In this document: piece after piece, positions 11,808 through 24,056 of the stretch
Position numbering within the stretch: position 1 is the first letter of the stretch
Layout of the letters: the number at the start of each line of letters is the position of its first letter
Source of the DNA: Saussurea involucrata
Taxonomy: Eukaryota; Streptophyta; Magnoliopsida; Asterales; Asteraceae
Assembly: GCA_033807775.1 (NCBI GenBank)
Contig: CM066322.1
Span: forward strand, 15,551,001 to 15,615,000
Length of the DNA stretch: 64,000 nucleotides
Reading direction: 5' to 3'
Notes under the pieces: generated by a model
Databases searched by the model: none
What the model was told of the DNA's origin: nothing
What the model saw: only the letters and a program-made list of their open reading frames with translations
Made by a program: the position numbers and the translations under genes

Positions 11808-12022
11808 AGCACTAACCTCACATAAGCAGCATTAATAATGTTCCAGCAGTATTAATATACCAGCAGTATTAACTTTGTTCAGGCAGCATTAACCATGTAC
11901 CAGCAGTAGTAACTTTGTTCTGGCAGCACTAACATTGAACTAGCAGTACTAACCTTGAACTGGCAGTAGTAATGTTGTTCTGGCAGTACTAACCATACTT
12001 AGCATATCTTCAGTTCCCAACA
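11808..12022 (-). repeat. SIRE-type Copia LTR remnant
   Basis: From about 11905 to 12022 this matches 54456-54573, the outer part of the 3' LTR of the second SIRE element, ending in the same cccaaca terminus. In minus orientation this is the start of the 5' LTR, so 12022 is the outer edge of a Copia copy that landed in Gypsy gag. The rest of the LTR, the primer site and the first part of gag are missing, lost at or after the LARD-like insertion. The stretch is full of GCAGTANTAAC-like repeats. Confidence 0.75.
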
Positions 12023-13394
12023 GTGGACAGTCATACCGAGTGTGACCAGTAGCTCCACATTGGAAACATGATTTCCCTTTGGGGCAATCCCTTGACAGAT
12101 GACCGGGCAACCCACACCTGTAGCATGAATTTGAGCCTACCATGCACTCCCCACGATGCATCTTGTTGCACTTCGAACACGGTTTCCCAACGGTATCTTT
12201 ACTAGCGCGATTGTCTGGTCGAAACACTTTCCTTTTTCTGGAGTCATGACTCGACCCATCCCATTTGCGCTTATCCCCGCCCTTCTCGGTCGTTTGGCGA
12301 ACCTTTTCTTTCTCGATCATTTCAGCCGCGTTGATGGCCGCTTGGAAAGTGGTGGGGTTCCTCGTCATCACTAGCTCTCGGATACTACTCTTCAACCCAT
12401 GAATGAAACGTTCCACCCGACGTCCCTCCGTTGGCACATACAGATCTGCAAACCGAGACTTCTCGATGAATTTGGTAGTGTACTCTCGCACTGTCATACT
12501 TTCCTGCTCCAATCCCAAGAACTCTTCTTCCAACCTTTTCACTGCCGCCAACGGGCAGAACTGAGCCCGAAACCTGTCCACAAAAGCTTCCCACAACATT
12601 CCCTTGGCCATTGCCGAACCTTTTCCCCCGATCTCGGCATCCCACCAGTAAACTGCCTCGGCCTTTAACATGGATAGGGCAAACATTACCCGATCCCCAT
12701 CGGCACACTTGCACGTATCAAACACTAACTCCATTTCTTTCACCCATCTCATTGCCAGAACCGGATCACACTCACCCTTGAAAGTAGGGGGCTTGCATGA
12801 GGCAAAGGCCTTGTAGATACACCCCTTAGCTGCTGACTCATTCACCACTAACGAGATCGCTTTAGAGTGACTCCCAGTACCAGTCTCTACTGGGCTCGAC
12901 AGCTCCGCACTCTCCTTGTTTTCACTAGCTTCCTTGCTTCCCGAAGCTGACTCATTCTGCTTAGTGAGAAGAGCTTGCAGAGTCTCTTGAATCTTACCAA
13001 GCTCCGCTGCCAGATTCTCTCGGGTGACGAATGCAGAACCACGACCCCGACCGCGTCCCCTTGTCGGATTAGCTCGTCTGACCGAAGCTGAACTCTCCTG
13101 ATGAGAGCTCTCTTGATGTGCGGGCTCCGCACTTCGTACCCTTCGAGTTACTCGGGTTGTTCTTTGAGTCGGATGGTCCCCATCCCCGGCCACCTGAGTG
13201 GCGGCACGGCGGGGCGTTCTTCCCCGACCACGTCCACGGCCTCTACCTCTTCCCCTTCCACGGTTAGTTGTCGCCCTTGCCGGCTCCACCGGCCCATTCT
13301 CCAGAATTTCATCATCTTGGTTCCTCGGTACCGCAGGTACTGACCTACTTCTCAGAGTTCTTCCAGCCATTTCGCACACGCTGAAAGAAGACAA
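11949..13394 (-). pseudogene. Gypsy gag, truncated and fused to Copia LTR
   Basis: A 481-codon frame starts at 13394. An N-terminal basic GR-repeat region is followed by a Retrotrans_gag-type domain (about residues 195-350: a tryptophan pair in VYWWDAE, a REYTTKF segment). Two CCHC knuckles follow (CYRCGLPGHLSRDC and CFQCGATGHTRYDC, about residues 425-460). This is a nucleocapsid/capsid protein of a Ty3/Gypsy element, perhaps a chromovirus. Protease and pol should follow but do not. From 12022 onward the frame reads into the inserted Copia LTR, so the last 25 or so residues are foreign. Leader, primer site and LTR lie in the expected order to the right. It is a broken element. Confidence 0.85.
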
Positions 13395-13648
13395 TCGTTA
13401 ACCTTTGCTAGACATGACACAGTAATCTTGCTATATAAGGTAGGTTTAAGCACGCACGCGTACCTGTAAGTTTGCAATTACACTGGCCATGTGTAATCCC
13501 AAACTTACCTTACACGTTTGTCTTGGGCACCTTATTTCCTAACGCATTTATAGTGATCGTTCCTAGAGGCAATCCTATGTCTCGGATGTGTTCCTCATCT
13601 TACAGTTTAAGTTTAGGCCCTAATGGTCACCTAAATCCCTTAAACTAA

Positions 13649-13661
13649 GGCACTGATACCA
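13649..13661 (-). promoter_or_regulatory. Gypsy primer binding site
   Basis: On the minus strand this reads TGGTATCAGTGCC, two bases inside the LTR end. It is a variant of the tRNA-Met-type plant primer site. It confirms that the Gypsy element runs right to left. The 13395-13648 interval between it and gag is untranslated leader with no other visible feature. Confidence 0.8.
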
Positions 13662-13663
13662 TT

Positions 13664-15360
13664 TGTAACATCCCAAAAACATAGCATGCATTAAATCATA
13701 AGTTAAACATCCGAATTACATAAATAGCTTGTCTTTAACATCAGCAGTGAACTATACTAAACAAATCTTGCTAGCGGAAGTCTCTAAGCTCACAGCCGAG
13801 CACTATCTATATTCTTCAAAGCAAAACTGGGAGCCTCACACGCTCCATCACCTTCTTGCTACCTCTCGATTCTACTTGGAAGAACTCGAAGGTCGCTTAC
13901 CTGAAAATGGTTTAGTTTTTGAAAAGCGAGGGTTAGACCAGAAGGTCTAGTGAATTCCCTCCATAAAACAACATGTATAAATAATATGAAATCATTTTAT
14001 AAAAGGATGATCATTTATCGTAAAGCATCACATATGGTACTGCACTATGTGGTGGATCACTTAACCAATCGCGATCGGGGCCCAAGCAGACTCCCCTTTC
14101 GCCCTCTCGTATCGGGGCCCAAGCAGACTCCCCGACACCCGCCTAGGAGGAAACGAATTCCAACCTACCGTCTCTTCGTACATAGCCAAGGGACCATCAG
14201 ATCCCGAGGCTCATTGATCCCACAGTGCAGACCGACATCACATAACATGCACAAACAGTTTATAAAAGCATTTGACAGTTTATAATCATGCGCATCAATA
14301 CAATATATAAAACATTCCTTTCCTTCCATGCAAATCAGGTCGTAAACAATTCATGCGCGTAGTTGAAACCATAATCAGTTCAAATCATTTAACACTTTAA
14401 GTTGAAAAAGGGTTTAGGGAACTCACCTGATAGCAAATTATCTTCCTAACCTCTTGCCTCGATCCGACCGTACACCTAGTAATTAAATTTAGAATTTAAT
14501 TAGATGCATTTAAGTTTTCTTAGCGGGTCTCTTCTAAAGCTTGCTAAGTTCAAGGTCTGCCCCTACCTTAGCCCAACAGGGACCCGAAGTCATTTGGTCC
14601 AACTCAATGCGTCGGTCCACTAGACTACATGGCCCACCACCGAGTTAAGCCCGGGACTGAATCTAGTCCCGATAGTCTCCGACTCTCGGTACCCAAGACT
14701 CCCGGTACCCCGACTCCCGGTACCCGACTCCCGGTACCCGACTCCCGGTACCACCGACTCCCGGTACCACCGACTACCGGTACCACCGACTCCCGGTACC
14801 ACCGACTCCCGGTATCACCGACTACCGGTACTACCGACTCCCGGTACCACCGATTACGAGCAGAAGACAAGCTCCACTCGTTTTCAACACCAATCCTTCC
14901 TATTCGGTCCAATATACGAGGTTTTATCTCAACATTCTTACCCAATTTATTCCATAAATTCCTTAATCAAGCAACTTCCTAATCGATCGATTCATTGGAT
15001 TATCAACTCAATCGTAAGATAACTTCCCTACAGTGCTCTGATACAATAACCCAACTACAACATGAATTCTAGACTGGAAAATAACTTATCTATCTATTTC
15101 ATTAAGTATCAATAAACAAGGAAAGAAAGATTACTCACCAATTAAAGCCTCTTCCCCAAGAATCGCAGTCCAATTCCTTCTTTCGCTATTTTCTCTTCTT
15201 CCAGTGCTCAGCCGCCACAATTAGGAGAATGTTTGCCAGCCCTAGGGATCTGGTCATATAAATAGCTCCCAACATTTACAGAAATAGCCCCTCTACTAAG
15301 CTTTCATTTCATACACTTTGGCCACCAAACTATACACTTGACCGAAAACGGGTTGTTACA
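13664..15360 (-). repeat. Gypsy 5' LTR (1697 bp)
   Basis: Ends are TGTAACA at the left and TGTTACA at the right, a perfect terminal inverted repeat. The primer site and leader lie just inside the left end, and gag follows, so this is the 5' LTR of a minus-strand element. It contains a duplicated ggggcccaagcagactcccc segment at about 14076-14135 and a 16-bp tandem array at 14683-14855. The 3' LTR is not in the window next to it, because the element is cut at 12022. Confidence 0.85.
14683..14855 (+). repeat. CGACTCCCGGTACCAC minisatellite in Gypsy LTR
   Basis: About eleven imperfect units built on ctcccggtaccaccga, each centred on the palindrome GGTACC. Units vary between about 11 and 16 bases. 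Open frames on both strands run through this array because of its simple composition and are not taken as genes. Confidence 0.85.
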
Positions 15361-16911
15361 ATAGCATAAAATGAATGAACATTTCTTTTCTTTTTACAAG
15401 TTTCAAAAAAAATTATTATATAAATATATAGCCTAATTTACATAATAAATCTATAAGCTAAATCAATATTAGACTAATTTACATAATAAATCAATATAAA
15501 TGAGAATCGTCAAAATATGATGTAACATATTGGCAATGTTTATATCCATAAAAAAGGGTTTTAAAGAGATGATACGACACATTCTAATACTTATAATGTA
15601 TTATCTTTTTTCTTATCAATTTTTTGATTTTTAAAATATAGAATATATTAAAAACTTTTTCATTCTCATATGTAAATTATATTTTGATTATAAATGAGGG
15701 TGTTTAATAGTAATTATATACATTCATGGCAATTTATGTTATTAACCATTTGTTTTCCTCTTTTTATGTTATTAATTATTGTTTTTCATTATTTATTTAA
15801 ATTAATGATTTAATTTATTATAATTTATGTAAACCGACTTTTTATTTTCCCTTCTTTATGTTACCAACCATTCATTTTCTTTTTATTATTTTAATTAGTC
15901 ATTCATTTCCCTTATTTAAACATAAGTGTTTTTTTTTGCTATGTTATTGGTGTTTTAACCATTTGCCATTCAACAAACTAGCTCTCACTTTCTCCCTCTA
16001 ACACATTTTCTCTCCTAAATTTGTAATGTTAAAAGATTAATCTTTGTTATCGATATTTGTTCATTGTTGAGTTATTTGTTATTGTATTGACTTCAAGTGT
16101 CTTTTATGTTGTCTTTTTTTGTAGTAAGTGACAAGGGAAACAAGCTATCTACATATGTCGAAGAACATCAAAGTTTTATCATCAAAGCACATATAGTATT
16201 ATTACATGTAAGTATTTGAGTACTACTTCAATTTCAATGTATTATTGATTTTTTCTATTTTGTAGTTTCGTGATTTATCGCTACCTCAATTCTCATTTTT
16301 ATGTCACTTTTTTCGGAATGTAACCCACAATGCTAAAAAACATTTGAGCATTGATTATTTTGATATTACATTATTACTCGCATAGGACAACAAATCTTCG
16401 TTTTATATTCGTTTCTTGATTTGATTCGAGTGTTCATTTGAAAAATCCATGTTTTACTAAAACGTAAACTCACGAACATTCTTCGAATTGCTTTCTCGAC
16501 CTCCAATTATTTTGAATTATGTTATAAGTTAGATCAATTTTATTTTGTGAATTTTTTTTGTTTCATTAACTTATAAGTTTCAACATCTACTTTTTGCTAC
16601 AATTTAACGAGATTGATACCACTGTTAACAATGTATCCAAGACAATCTGATATCTTCTACTACTTTGTACTTTGTTTTATTTTTCAACTTATGTTATTTT
16701 TTGTATTGATTTATTACGACGTTCATTTTATGTTATATATAAATATTTATATTTTAGTTATTACTAATAATTTATCTCACACATCCAACATATTTCATTA
16801 TTCTATTAACCGAATAATTTTAAAGTCAATCTATATTTAAAATAAATCATTGTTTATAGTTTTGGTAGCATAAAATTTGATCATCGCGCAACGCGCGATG
16901 TCGAACACTAG
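15361..16911 (+). mobile_element. Helitron fragment, 3' terminus at 16911
   Basis: The right end has the classic Helitron 3' signature: a perfect 8-bp stem (CATCGCGC and GCGCGATG around AAC, 16882-16900), seven bases, then CTAG, followed by T. The remaining 1.5 kb to the left is AT-rich with no reading frame of interest and no replicase/helicase motif. No 5' TC end could be placed, and the Gypsy LTR abuts at 15360, so the left end may have been lost or displaced. Non-autonomous Helitrons commonly look like this. Confidence 0.6.
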
Positions 16912-17468
16912 TTATATATAGATTGGGGGAGAGTTGGATTTAGGCATGGCAACGGGGCGGGTATGGGGCGGGGTTCACCATCCCCGGCCCCGGTTTTAGA
17001 TACCGTCCCCCGACGGGTATGGGGAATAAAATCTCATCCCCAGTCAAACTTACGGCCAACACCCGGTCATCCGTTCCCCGGTTTTTACCCGGTTCCCCGA
17101 CCTGGTCATGACCCGGTTTTTGTATTTTTTTCTGTTTTAAATTTAAAAGCTAAACTAAATCAACACACACCACATTCTTTGCAGAAAACTAATCTGGAAG
17201 TAAAGACTAAAGAAGGAGAAACAAAACAAAAAAATAAACTAATCTGGAAGTAAACAAAAAACTATACAAATTTGTAAGGTGCTATCGAACTCGGAGGTGG
17301 AGGAGTGAAGAGTGGAGACTGCCAGACTGGAGCGAGAGTGGCTGGAGGTGGAGGAGAGAGTGGTCGGAGGTGCTGTCGGAGGTGGAGGCGCCGACGGTGG
17401 AGGCGGAGGTCAGGCTAGGGTTTCGTACTTTCATTTTTGAATTTTGACTTTGAAATGGAAAGTCTTTA
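16912..17468. other. Intergenic; G/C-run repeat at about 16945-17115
   Basis: The left part contains a run of ggggcggg- and ccccgg-type words (about 16945-17115) that look like a degenerate repeat element found widely in plants. The right part (about 17280-17425) is GA-rich with repeated ggtggagg words. No gene is supported. Confidence 0.4.
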
Positions 17469-17841
17469 GGGTGCGTTTGGTACGCAGACATGATAGAACA
17501 GAACAGGACGGAACAAGACAGAACAGTTGTTCAACGTTTGGTAGACAGAATTGGACAAAACAGAACATATAAACATTAGATAAAATACAATAAATAAAAT
17601 TTAAAGAATGAGTAAAATATAAAATAGACCGTGTATTTGATGTTTTAGAATAGAATTAGACTTTATTTTGAGGTTATATTGGTAAAACATAAGCATGTTC
17701 CACCTTGTTCCACATAAAAGTTCCATGGGGTAGGGGTGGAACAGTCTTGTTCCACTCTGTTCCACATAAAAGTTCTGCCAAACATGGACAGTGATTCATG
17801 TTCTGTTTTGTCCTGTCCTGTCCAGTGTACCAAACCCACCC
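17469..17841. mobile_element. Tourist-like MITE (PIF/Harbinger), TSD TTA
   Basis: The ends are inverted (GGGTGCGTTTGGTAC at the left, GTACCAAACCCACCC at the right) and flanked by TTA on both sides. That matches the 3-bp duplication of PIF/Harbinger elements. At 373 bp and without coding capacity it is a MITE. The interior is rich in GAACAGAAC/TGTTCC words. A diverged relative lies in intron 1 of the carrier gene, split by a Copia insertion. Confidence 0.85.
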
Positions 17842-18006
17842 TTAAGACTTTAACTCTTTACTCTTTTTTTCTCTTTTGACTTTGAAATGGAAAGCCTTCT
17901 GCCTTCTCACGTTATCACTTATCAGATTCAGATTAAAATAAATAAATATTTTTAAAATATATTATATATTTAATAAATATATATTATATATTAAAATAAA
18001 TAAATA

Positions 18007-19785
18007 TTTGGGTTAGTTGCGAGAAGGTTTAAGTGGAGGGACTAGAAGTGTCAAGGACCAAAAGCCATGGGTTCGGCCCATGCACCCAATGACCGAAGCC
18101 CATGTGTCTTGTGTTTGTGTGTGCTTGTGTCGTGAGTAGCAAACAAAGGAATAGGAATAGCAAATCTAACCTACGGCTCCTCTTCCCCTTCCCTTTCATT
18201 GTCGCCGGCAGGAGAAGAGAGAGAGAGAAACCGAGAGGGTTAGAGAGAGAAACCGAGGAAGAGAGAGAGTGCAGCGGCGAGAGGGAGAGGTGGCCGGAGT
18301 AGTCCTGCAGTTGCACCGTCGTTGCCGTCGCGAGGTAAGAACCGTTTTCCCGTTTGTTGTTTCCCTCGTCGTTTAATCGTTAGTTTGAGAAAAGAATCGC
18401 CGCCGGCCGCCGCCGCCGCCTCCGGCGACCACCGCTGCCGGAAAGGGCAGTGGGTGGTGGCCGCGACCAGACCTCGAAACCACCTGGCGGCGGAACCCTC
18501 ATACCGTTAGTGGGTTGGTGCGGAAACCGTTTTATCATTTTATGTAATATTTAGCTTTCTGTCCAGTTTTCTTTCGCGCGTAACTTTCTCGTCGTAACTC
18601 GGATTGAGACGAATCCGGTGCCCACGGTTCACATTCGGTGTCGGGCACGTTTTTCGTGTTTTAGCGAAAGTTTGGTTCGGCCTCTATCTAGGCGTAAAAC
18701 TGCTGTTTTTACAGCAGGTCGGGATTTTCGACAGTTTTATGTTCCGTTCGTAGATAATTCGTTATAAATTCTAGGAAAATCGTTAGGACGTGTGTAATAC
18801 GTCCCTGGAAAGCTAAGACCCGGATCTAGCTGTTAATTAAATTAAATCTTTGTTTTTCTGGGTTTAGGGAGGTCGAAACAGGTCCCGAACAGACCGGGTA
18901 TTCTAGACCGAAAAGTCGTTTGGCGATCATTAAATCGTGCGTTACATTTTAGGGTACGGGCCTCGTGTTAATACTTTTTATCTTTTGTTTAGGTGTTGGG
19001 AAGTGATCTTGGATTCGAGGACCTTGTATTATTGTTTGTGAGCTAGGCGCGCTTACGAGGTGAGTTCTCTCACCGCGTAGTTAGGAATTTCATGCATATC
19101 GTTATTTTGTGCTATGTGTTATTACGTGTTATTATGTGTTTACGTGAACTAGTTGGGATGTGATATTTAGTTGTGATTTGTTGAATCTATATGTGGATTA
19201 TTTATGCTTGCATACACCTCAGTGGGACTGGGGGGCTCGGTGGGACTGAGCTAGTACAATTATATTATCTTTACTCGGTGGGACTGAGCTAGTACAATTA
19301 TATTATTTTTACTCGGTGGGACCGGGGGCTCGGTGGGACTGAGCTTGTATCGATATATTTTTGGTGTACTCGATGGGACCGAGGTTCGTATTTATACATT
19401 AATCATTATGTGGTGTCATATTCGTGGTGATAGTGATGTTGCCTACTTGCGAGTAGGGGCGATATACGTGGGGTTGCTACCTGCGTGTGTGGTAAGGCTC
19501 ACTAAGCGTTTAGCTTACCTTTTCCCAATATGTTGTGATTTCAGGTGCGAGCGGCAGTCGGGCTTGACGGTACACACTCTAAGCGCGGGGTGTCGAGAAT
19601 TGTTTAAATTTCACTTTCAACCTTTAGATTTTATTTTATAAGACTTTCGCTGCATAAACTTTAATGACTGTTTGAGTTAACGACGTTAATTTCATTTGAG
19701 TTACGAATTATTAAATTGTGGTTGTTTTATAATGAAATGCATGTTTTAAAAAATTTAAATTCCTTGAAATTTTTGGGATGTTACA
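18007..19785 (+). repeat. Diverged LTR related to the LARD-like LTR, 5' truncated
   Basis: It shares several blocks in the same order with 2712-5092. These are the CCG/GA-rich leader, gtgcccacggttcac, cgaaacaggtcccgaacag, gtgctggg/gtgttggg-aagtga, gaggtgagttctctca, cggtgggac repeats, and the end GATGTTACA. It ends TTACA at 19785. No TGTAA start is visible on the left, where AT-rich sequence intervenes, so it is a truncated solo LTR. Splice-site motifs are kept at the same relative places (donors 18335 and 19060; acceptors ending 18992 and 19544). Overall identity is well below that of the paired LTRs. Confidence 0.75.
19215..19385 (+). repeat. CGGTGGGACYGAG repeats in diverged LTR
   Basis: Six or so copies of cggtgggac-(t/c)gag or -cggggg lie in irregular spacing, partly with a 43-bp unit (agctagtacaattatatta). 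They occupy the same place, between the second donor and the second acceptor motif, as the regular 50-bp array in the other LTR. The stem is imperfect in most units. Confidence 0.7.
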
Positions 19786-19921
19786 TTTAGTTATCTAAAA
19801 CTCTAAAAGTGTAATAATCACAGGCATATTCCTAAAACTGCGTGTTTTGTTCAGTTTAAACATTTAATTTCGGATGAAGGTAATACTAAATTTACCCTCA
19901 TCTACTTTCTCTATCTATATA

Positions 19922-22900
19922 CTAGTTGAGTATCCGCGCAATGCGACGGGGATGTTAAAGTTCTATCAAGATACATTTAAGTTTTAAAAATCAAATTTTG
20001 CAAAATATTTGGTGGTTCACATGTTGCATTAAGAGTTTTTCACAATACGACGGGATATATCGTAAATTATAAACGTGAACATCAAAAAGGTGTACAACAT
20101 GAGAATGATGGAAAAACAGTTGAAAATGTATAACAATATAGATGTCAAATTAAAGAGGATAAAATGCTCGATTTTTGGTATAATTTGTTTGGATCCAATT
20201 TGGTTATATATCACCTATTTTCGATTATACTAAACAAAATAAATTATATTAGTTTTTCACTCAATAGACCACAAACATAAAACTGCATAGATTATTTAAC
20301 CAAAGGTCGATGAATACTCGATCATCTAAAAACTTGAAACAAAATTCAAACTAAAAATAATTTACAAGTTGGTAATACAAAAAGTAATCATCTAAAGCAT
20401 TAACTTTTACATGATGAATGTGTTGGCCATAATAATGAACCTTCAAAGATCCATACCAGTAAGTTAGTAACTCATCCTACCCCTGCACATGTAACCCACA
20501 GTTGCAAAAAACCAACAGTAACCACTCACTTAAACATGAGCATCTAAGGAGGAGCAAACTAACTATTTGAATGACTTAATTACACATCTAAGCAAAAATA
20601 TTTCATATACTCCATGCTATACAAACAACAATGTACAACCATATTAGTAATACTTATAAAAGGCAATAAACTTGACACAAAAAGATTACATTTTGTGACA
20701 GAAGATACCAAATTGTGATTGCCTCACTTTTTGCTCCCTGCTTCACTCGTAAACCAATCTAGCAAGGCCTTTATTTTGGTTCCAAACATTGAACAGGTGT
20801 AAAAAGGAAAACAAAAAGAAACCATCTTTTTATTATACAATTCAGTTATCTAATCATTTCAACATTGCATCATTTAGAACAAAAATACACTAATCCCGCT
20901 AGCAATTCAGAAGTAACAATTATTTATAGTTCGGTTGTTTCATTACCGTCATAACTATTCCGGAGGAGTTCAGAAGTAACAATTATTTACTGATATTCTT
21001 TAAACTCCAACTATCAATTTACTTTAAAAGACCAAGAAAAAACAAGAGTCGACTTGTTGAAAAAACCAAGTATCTTATCCCACTTTGTAAACTTCCACTT
21101 GATCAAATGCAATCAGATATAGTCATAAAGCCACAAGGATCACAAGACTTTAGTTCAGAGTTTAATAAAAACCATTAGTCCCAAAAAAATGCTGAAACAA
21201 TCCCATACCATGTGTTTCTTGGCTTCCAAAAACAAAAATAGTTGGCCACCATTTTCTAAATCTGCATTTATTGAAACAAACTCAAGACGTCTAGAGGTTG
21301 TGAAGGTAAAGGATGGAAAGGGTTCTTCTACAATCTCAATGACATAAGTACTACCTGATAAGATCAATTTCATAGTCCAGAAACAATAAATCAAATAACC
21401 AAGTTGGGTACATTCACGTAAGCAAGAAGTATTGACATCTATACATAAAATTCAGAAAACAAGCATCCGAAACACATCTAAATACATTCGTAACAAACAT
21501 ATTATTTTCAAAAGTTGAAGTGAATTTTTCGTATATAAAAGTAGTATTTACATCGTTAAGATATCAGATGTATAAAAATCAAAAGAAAATAGATGAATTA
21601 CGATATACAAATAACTAAAACAAAATCAATAACAACATTATGCTTATACAACAAATCAGATGCTTCATCAGAACAATAAAGGGAGTTTACGAACATACCA
21701 TCTAGGTCTCAGAAATATAAAAATAAGCAAGAGAAAGGACGTAGGAAGGAACCAATCTCATCCCCAAATGGACAACCCTCATATAAATAAGACACATACC
21801 ATTAGATATACAATATAGATTGTACAATGGAGACATATTCCAGCAGCAACCAAACATTGAGAAACCCATTGCACCTGTCGACAAGTTGATTGAAATAAGA
21901 TTCAAAGTTACCTAATCCTAAAAACCTGTATGTCGCTCTAATGGACGCAAAACACCCACTGAAAGCTTTCTAAGGACCATTACCTGTTGAAAGTTCATAT
22001 GTAAAATATAAGCACACCATCATCGATTGGAGGTTCTCTTCCTTGTTTCAGCTCAAACACAAAGCAAAGAACAAAAAACATGTTGATCTCAAACACCATC
22101 AATTTTGAAGAAAAAAAACTTGTAAACAATACCTTTGAGAGATAGATTAGACAAACCAACATCAGTCAAGAAACCAGCTGCCCAATCTTGCTACCAGTGT
22201 CTGTTCCATTTAACACCATAGGCTATGAACATGAATGAACACATATACATATTGAACACATATATTTTGAAATCAAAATCAAATTAGAGTTTGATTAAAA
22301 ATGAAAAAATATAGTAGGACAATCATATCTTCATCCCATCTTGGTTATGATCACCTGTAATTTTGTCCCAACTAAAAGGACAATCTGCAGAAAACCAAGT
22401 ATTGAATCAATCATTTTTTACACTATTCGAAGAACTCAAGAGTAATCAAGGAAAAATAAATGGAAGCTTGCTATCAAAGGAATAAAGGGTAGCCATAAAC
22501 AATATCTCCAACATGCCCACAATAGAAAAAATTAAGACAGATAATTTTTTCCTGGAGAAAGCGTCATATTTTATGAACTTTGAAGGATTTAAAAACCCAC
22601 AGGATTTCCTTACTGTTGGTGCTAAAGAGTAGAAACAGTACTGCAAGAAACCAGATTGGTGGGCTGTGGAAAAGATCAAAAACTCATAAACCAGTTTCAA
22701 GAAGAAATCATAGTTAAACTACGAACAAATGAAAGAATCTCACTTATTCCAACGACAAGTTTGAAATCCTCTTCAAGTGATCGATTTATGTACTTCTGGA
22801 AAAGAAACTAAAACGGGAAATCATACCTGAAGACAACTTGAAAAACCAATCTTACCTAAACCTAAAAAACCAACCTATCGAATCAGGGACAGGAGCAGTA

Positions 22901-23300
22901 TCGAAAAACAACATTCGAGAAACGAAACATCGACGAAGAATGAAACTGAAAATGGCAAGTCATACCTGAAAATGGTTTGTTGTTGTCGATTTCGTGATAT
23001 ACAGAGATGTTATCCAAACCCTTCGATATAAAAGTGAAAAAAAGCTAGGAAAATGAATCACCATAGAACTTAGAAGAAAGAAAGTAACTTCTAGATAGGG
23101 TTTTGAAAAACGATTGTTGAGATGGGGGAAGTAGGAGCAGAAGAATCGCCAGCTATTATGAAACCCATTTGAATTTTGAAACAAAATAGAATGGAATCAT
23201 CTTGGAGGTGTCACCGGGAGGTTAGGAGCTGATGTAGGGGATAACTGAATGGTCAGTTTTTAAAATTAAAATTAAATTTTTAAGACTTTAAGACTTTGTG
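19922..23300 (-). mobile_element. Putative non-autonomous Helitron, minus strand
   Basis: Read on the minus strand, the left end shows a stem (CCG-T-CGC and GCG-CGG around ATT), about eight bases, then CTAG and T. This is the Helitron 3' pattern, with the element extending rightwards. The right (5') end is unclear and is put near 23.3 kb, where the AT-rich taagacttt repeats start. The interior has no long frame but many minus-strand splice-donor-like sites (for example near 21352, 21695, 21910, 21985, 22130, 22830, 22855 and 22980), as if it carried a decayed multi-exon gene. No protein family could be recognised. Confidence 0.45.
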
Positions 23301-23846
23301 TATAAAGAAGTAGTATCTTGTGCATTTTAAGTTGTACTTAAGACTTTAAGACTTTCATCCAATATGCTTTATAATGTAGTGTATATATATATATAGGGTC
23401 ACGTTCAAGGGAAAACCGCAAATAACTAGAAAACTAAAGAACACCTTTATAGGCATTGATTCAACATGATCCAAAGGGTATTAATAATAACAATTAAAAT
23501 AATTAGAATTAAGGAAAAGGGTACAAAGGTAATTTGAGCACTATATCATATATGGAAAATACAACAAAGGCACAAATCGTTTCTTATGGAGATCACAGTT
23601 TTCCGGCGAACACTTGCAGATTCCGGCGAACACTTGCAGATTCCGGCGACGAGTTTTCAACAATACAAACTCACTGAAATATTATCCTTTTTCGAATCTG
23701 AGAGATGCTCAATGATCAGAAACACAAAACAAGATGATCTGAAACTGTTTCAACCATCAAATCGTAACCAAAAATGAAATCGATAATCATCATGGAAAAA
23801 ACTTCAATGTTCATCACTATCGAACTCCAGAAAATTCTTACGTTTG

Positions 23847-24056
23847 TGCATATTATGCACTTGTGCATATTATGCACTTGTGCATATTATGCACAGATCT
23901 GGCATTTTTCTACTGAAATGCGATCGGTGATGGAAAAGAAGACGAAAAACCCAAGCACGGTCTGTTCGAGACGAAGGTGAAAACGAAAAAAACCCAAACC
24001 TTGTCAAGCCCAAATTACTTGTGCATATTATGCACTTGTGCATATTACTCGGAACA
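23847..24056 (+). repeat. TGCATATTATGCA palindrome repeats
   Basis: The 17-bp unit CTTGTGCATATTATGCA occurs three times in a row at about 23847-23893 and again at about 24019-24050, where the last copy is cut. Each unit centres on a 13-base palindrome. The second cluster abuts the end of the L12 homology, so these repeats flank the intervening 120 bp. Confidence 0.85.

Noticed and set aside
14620..14982. Frames of 60-117 codons rich in GTGSR or PGTDS repeats
   Set aside because: Shadows of the 16-bp tandem array in the Gypsy LTR.
20029..22700. Short minus-strand frames in the Helitron-like region
   Set aside because: No recognisable domain, none longer than 84 codons, AT-rich composition. 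Discussed only as possible decayed exons.
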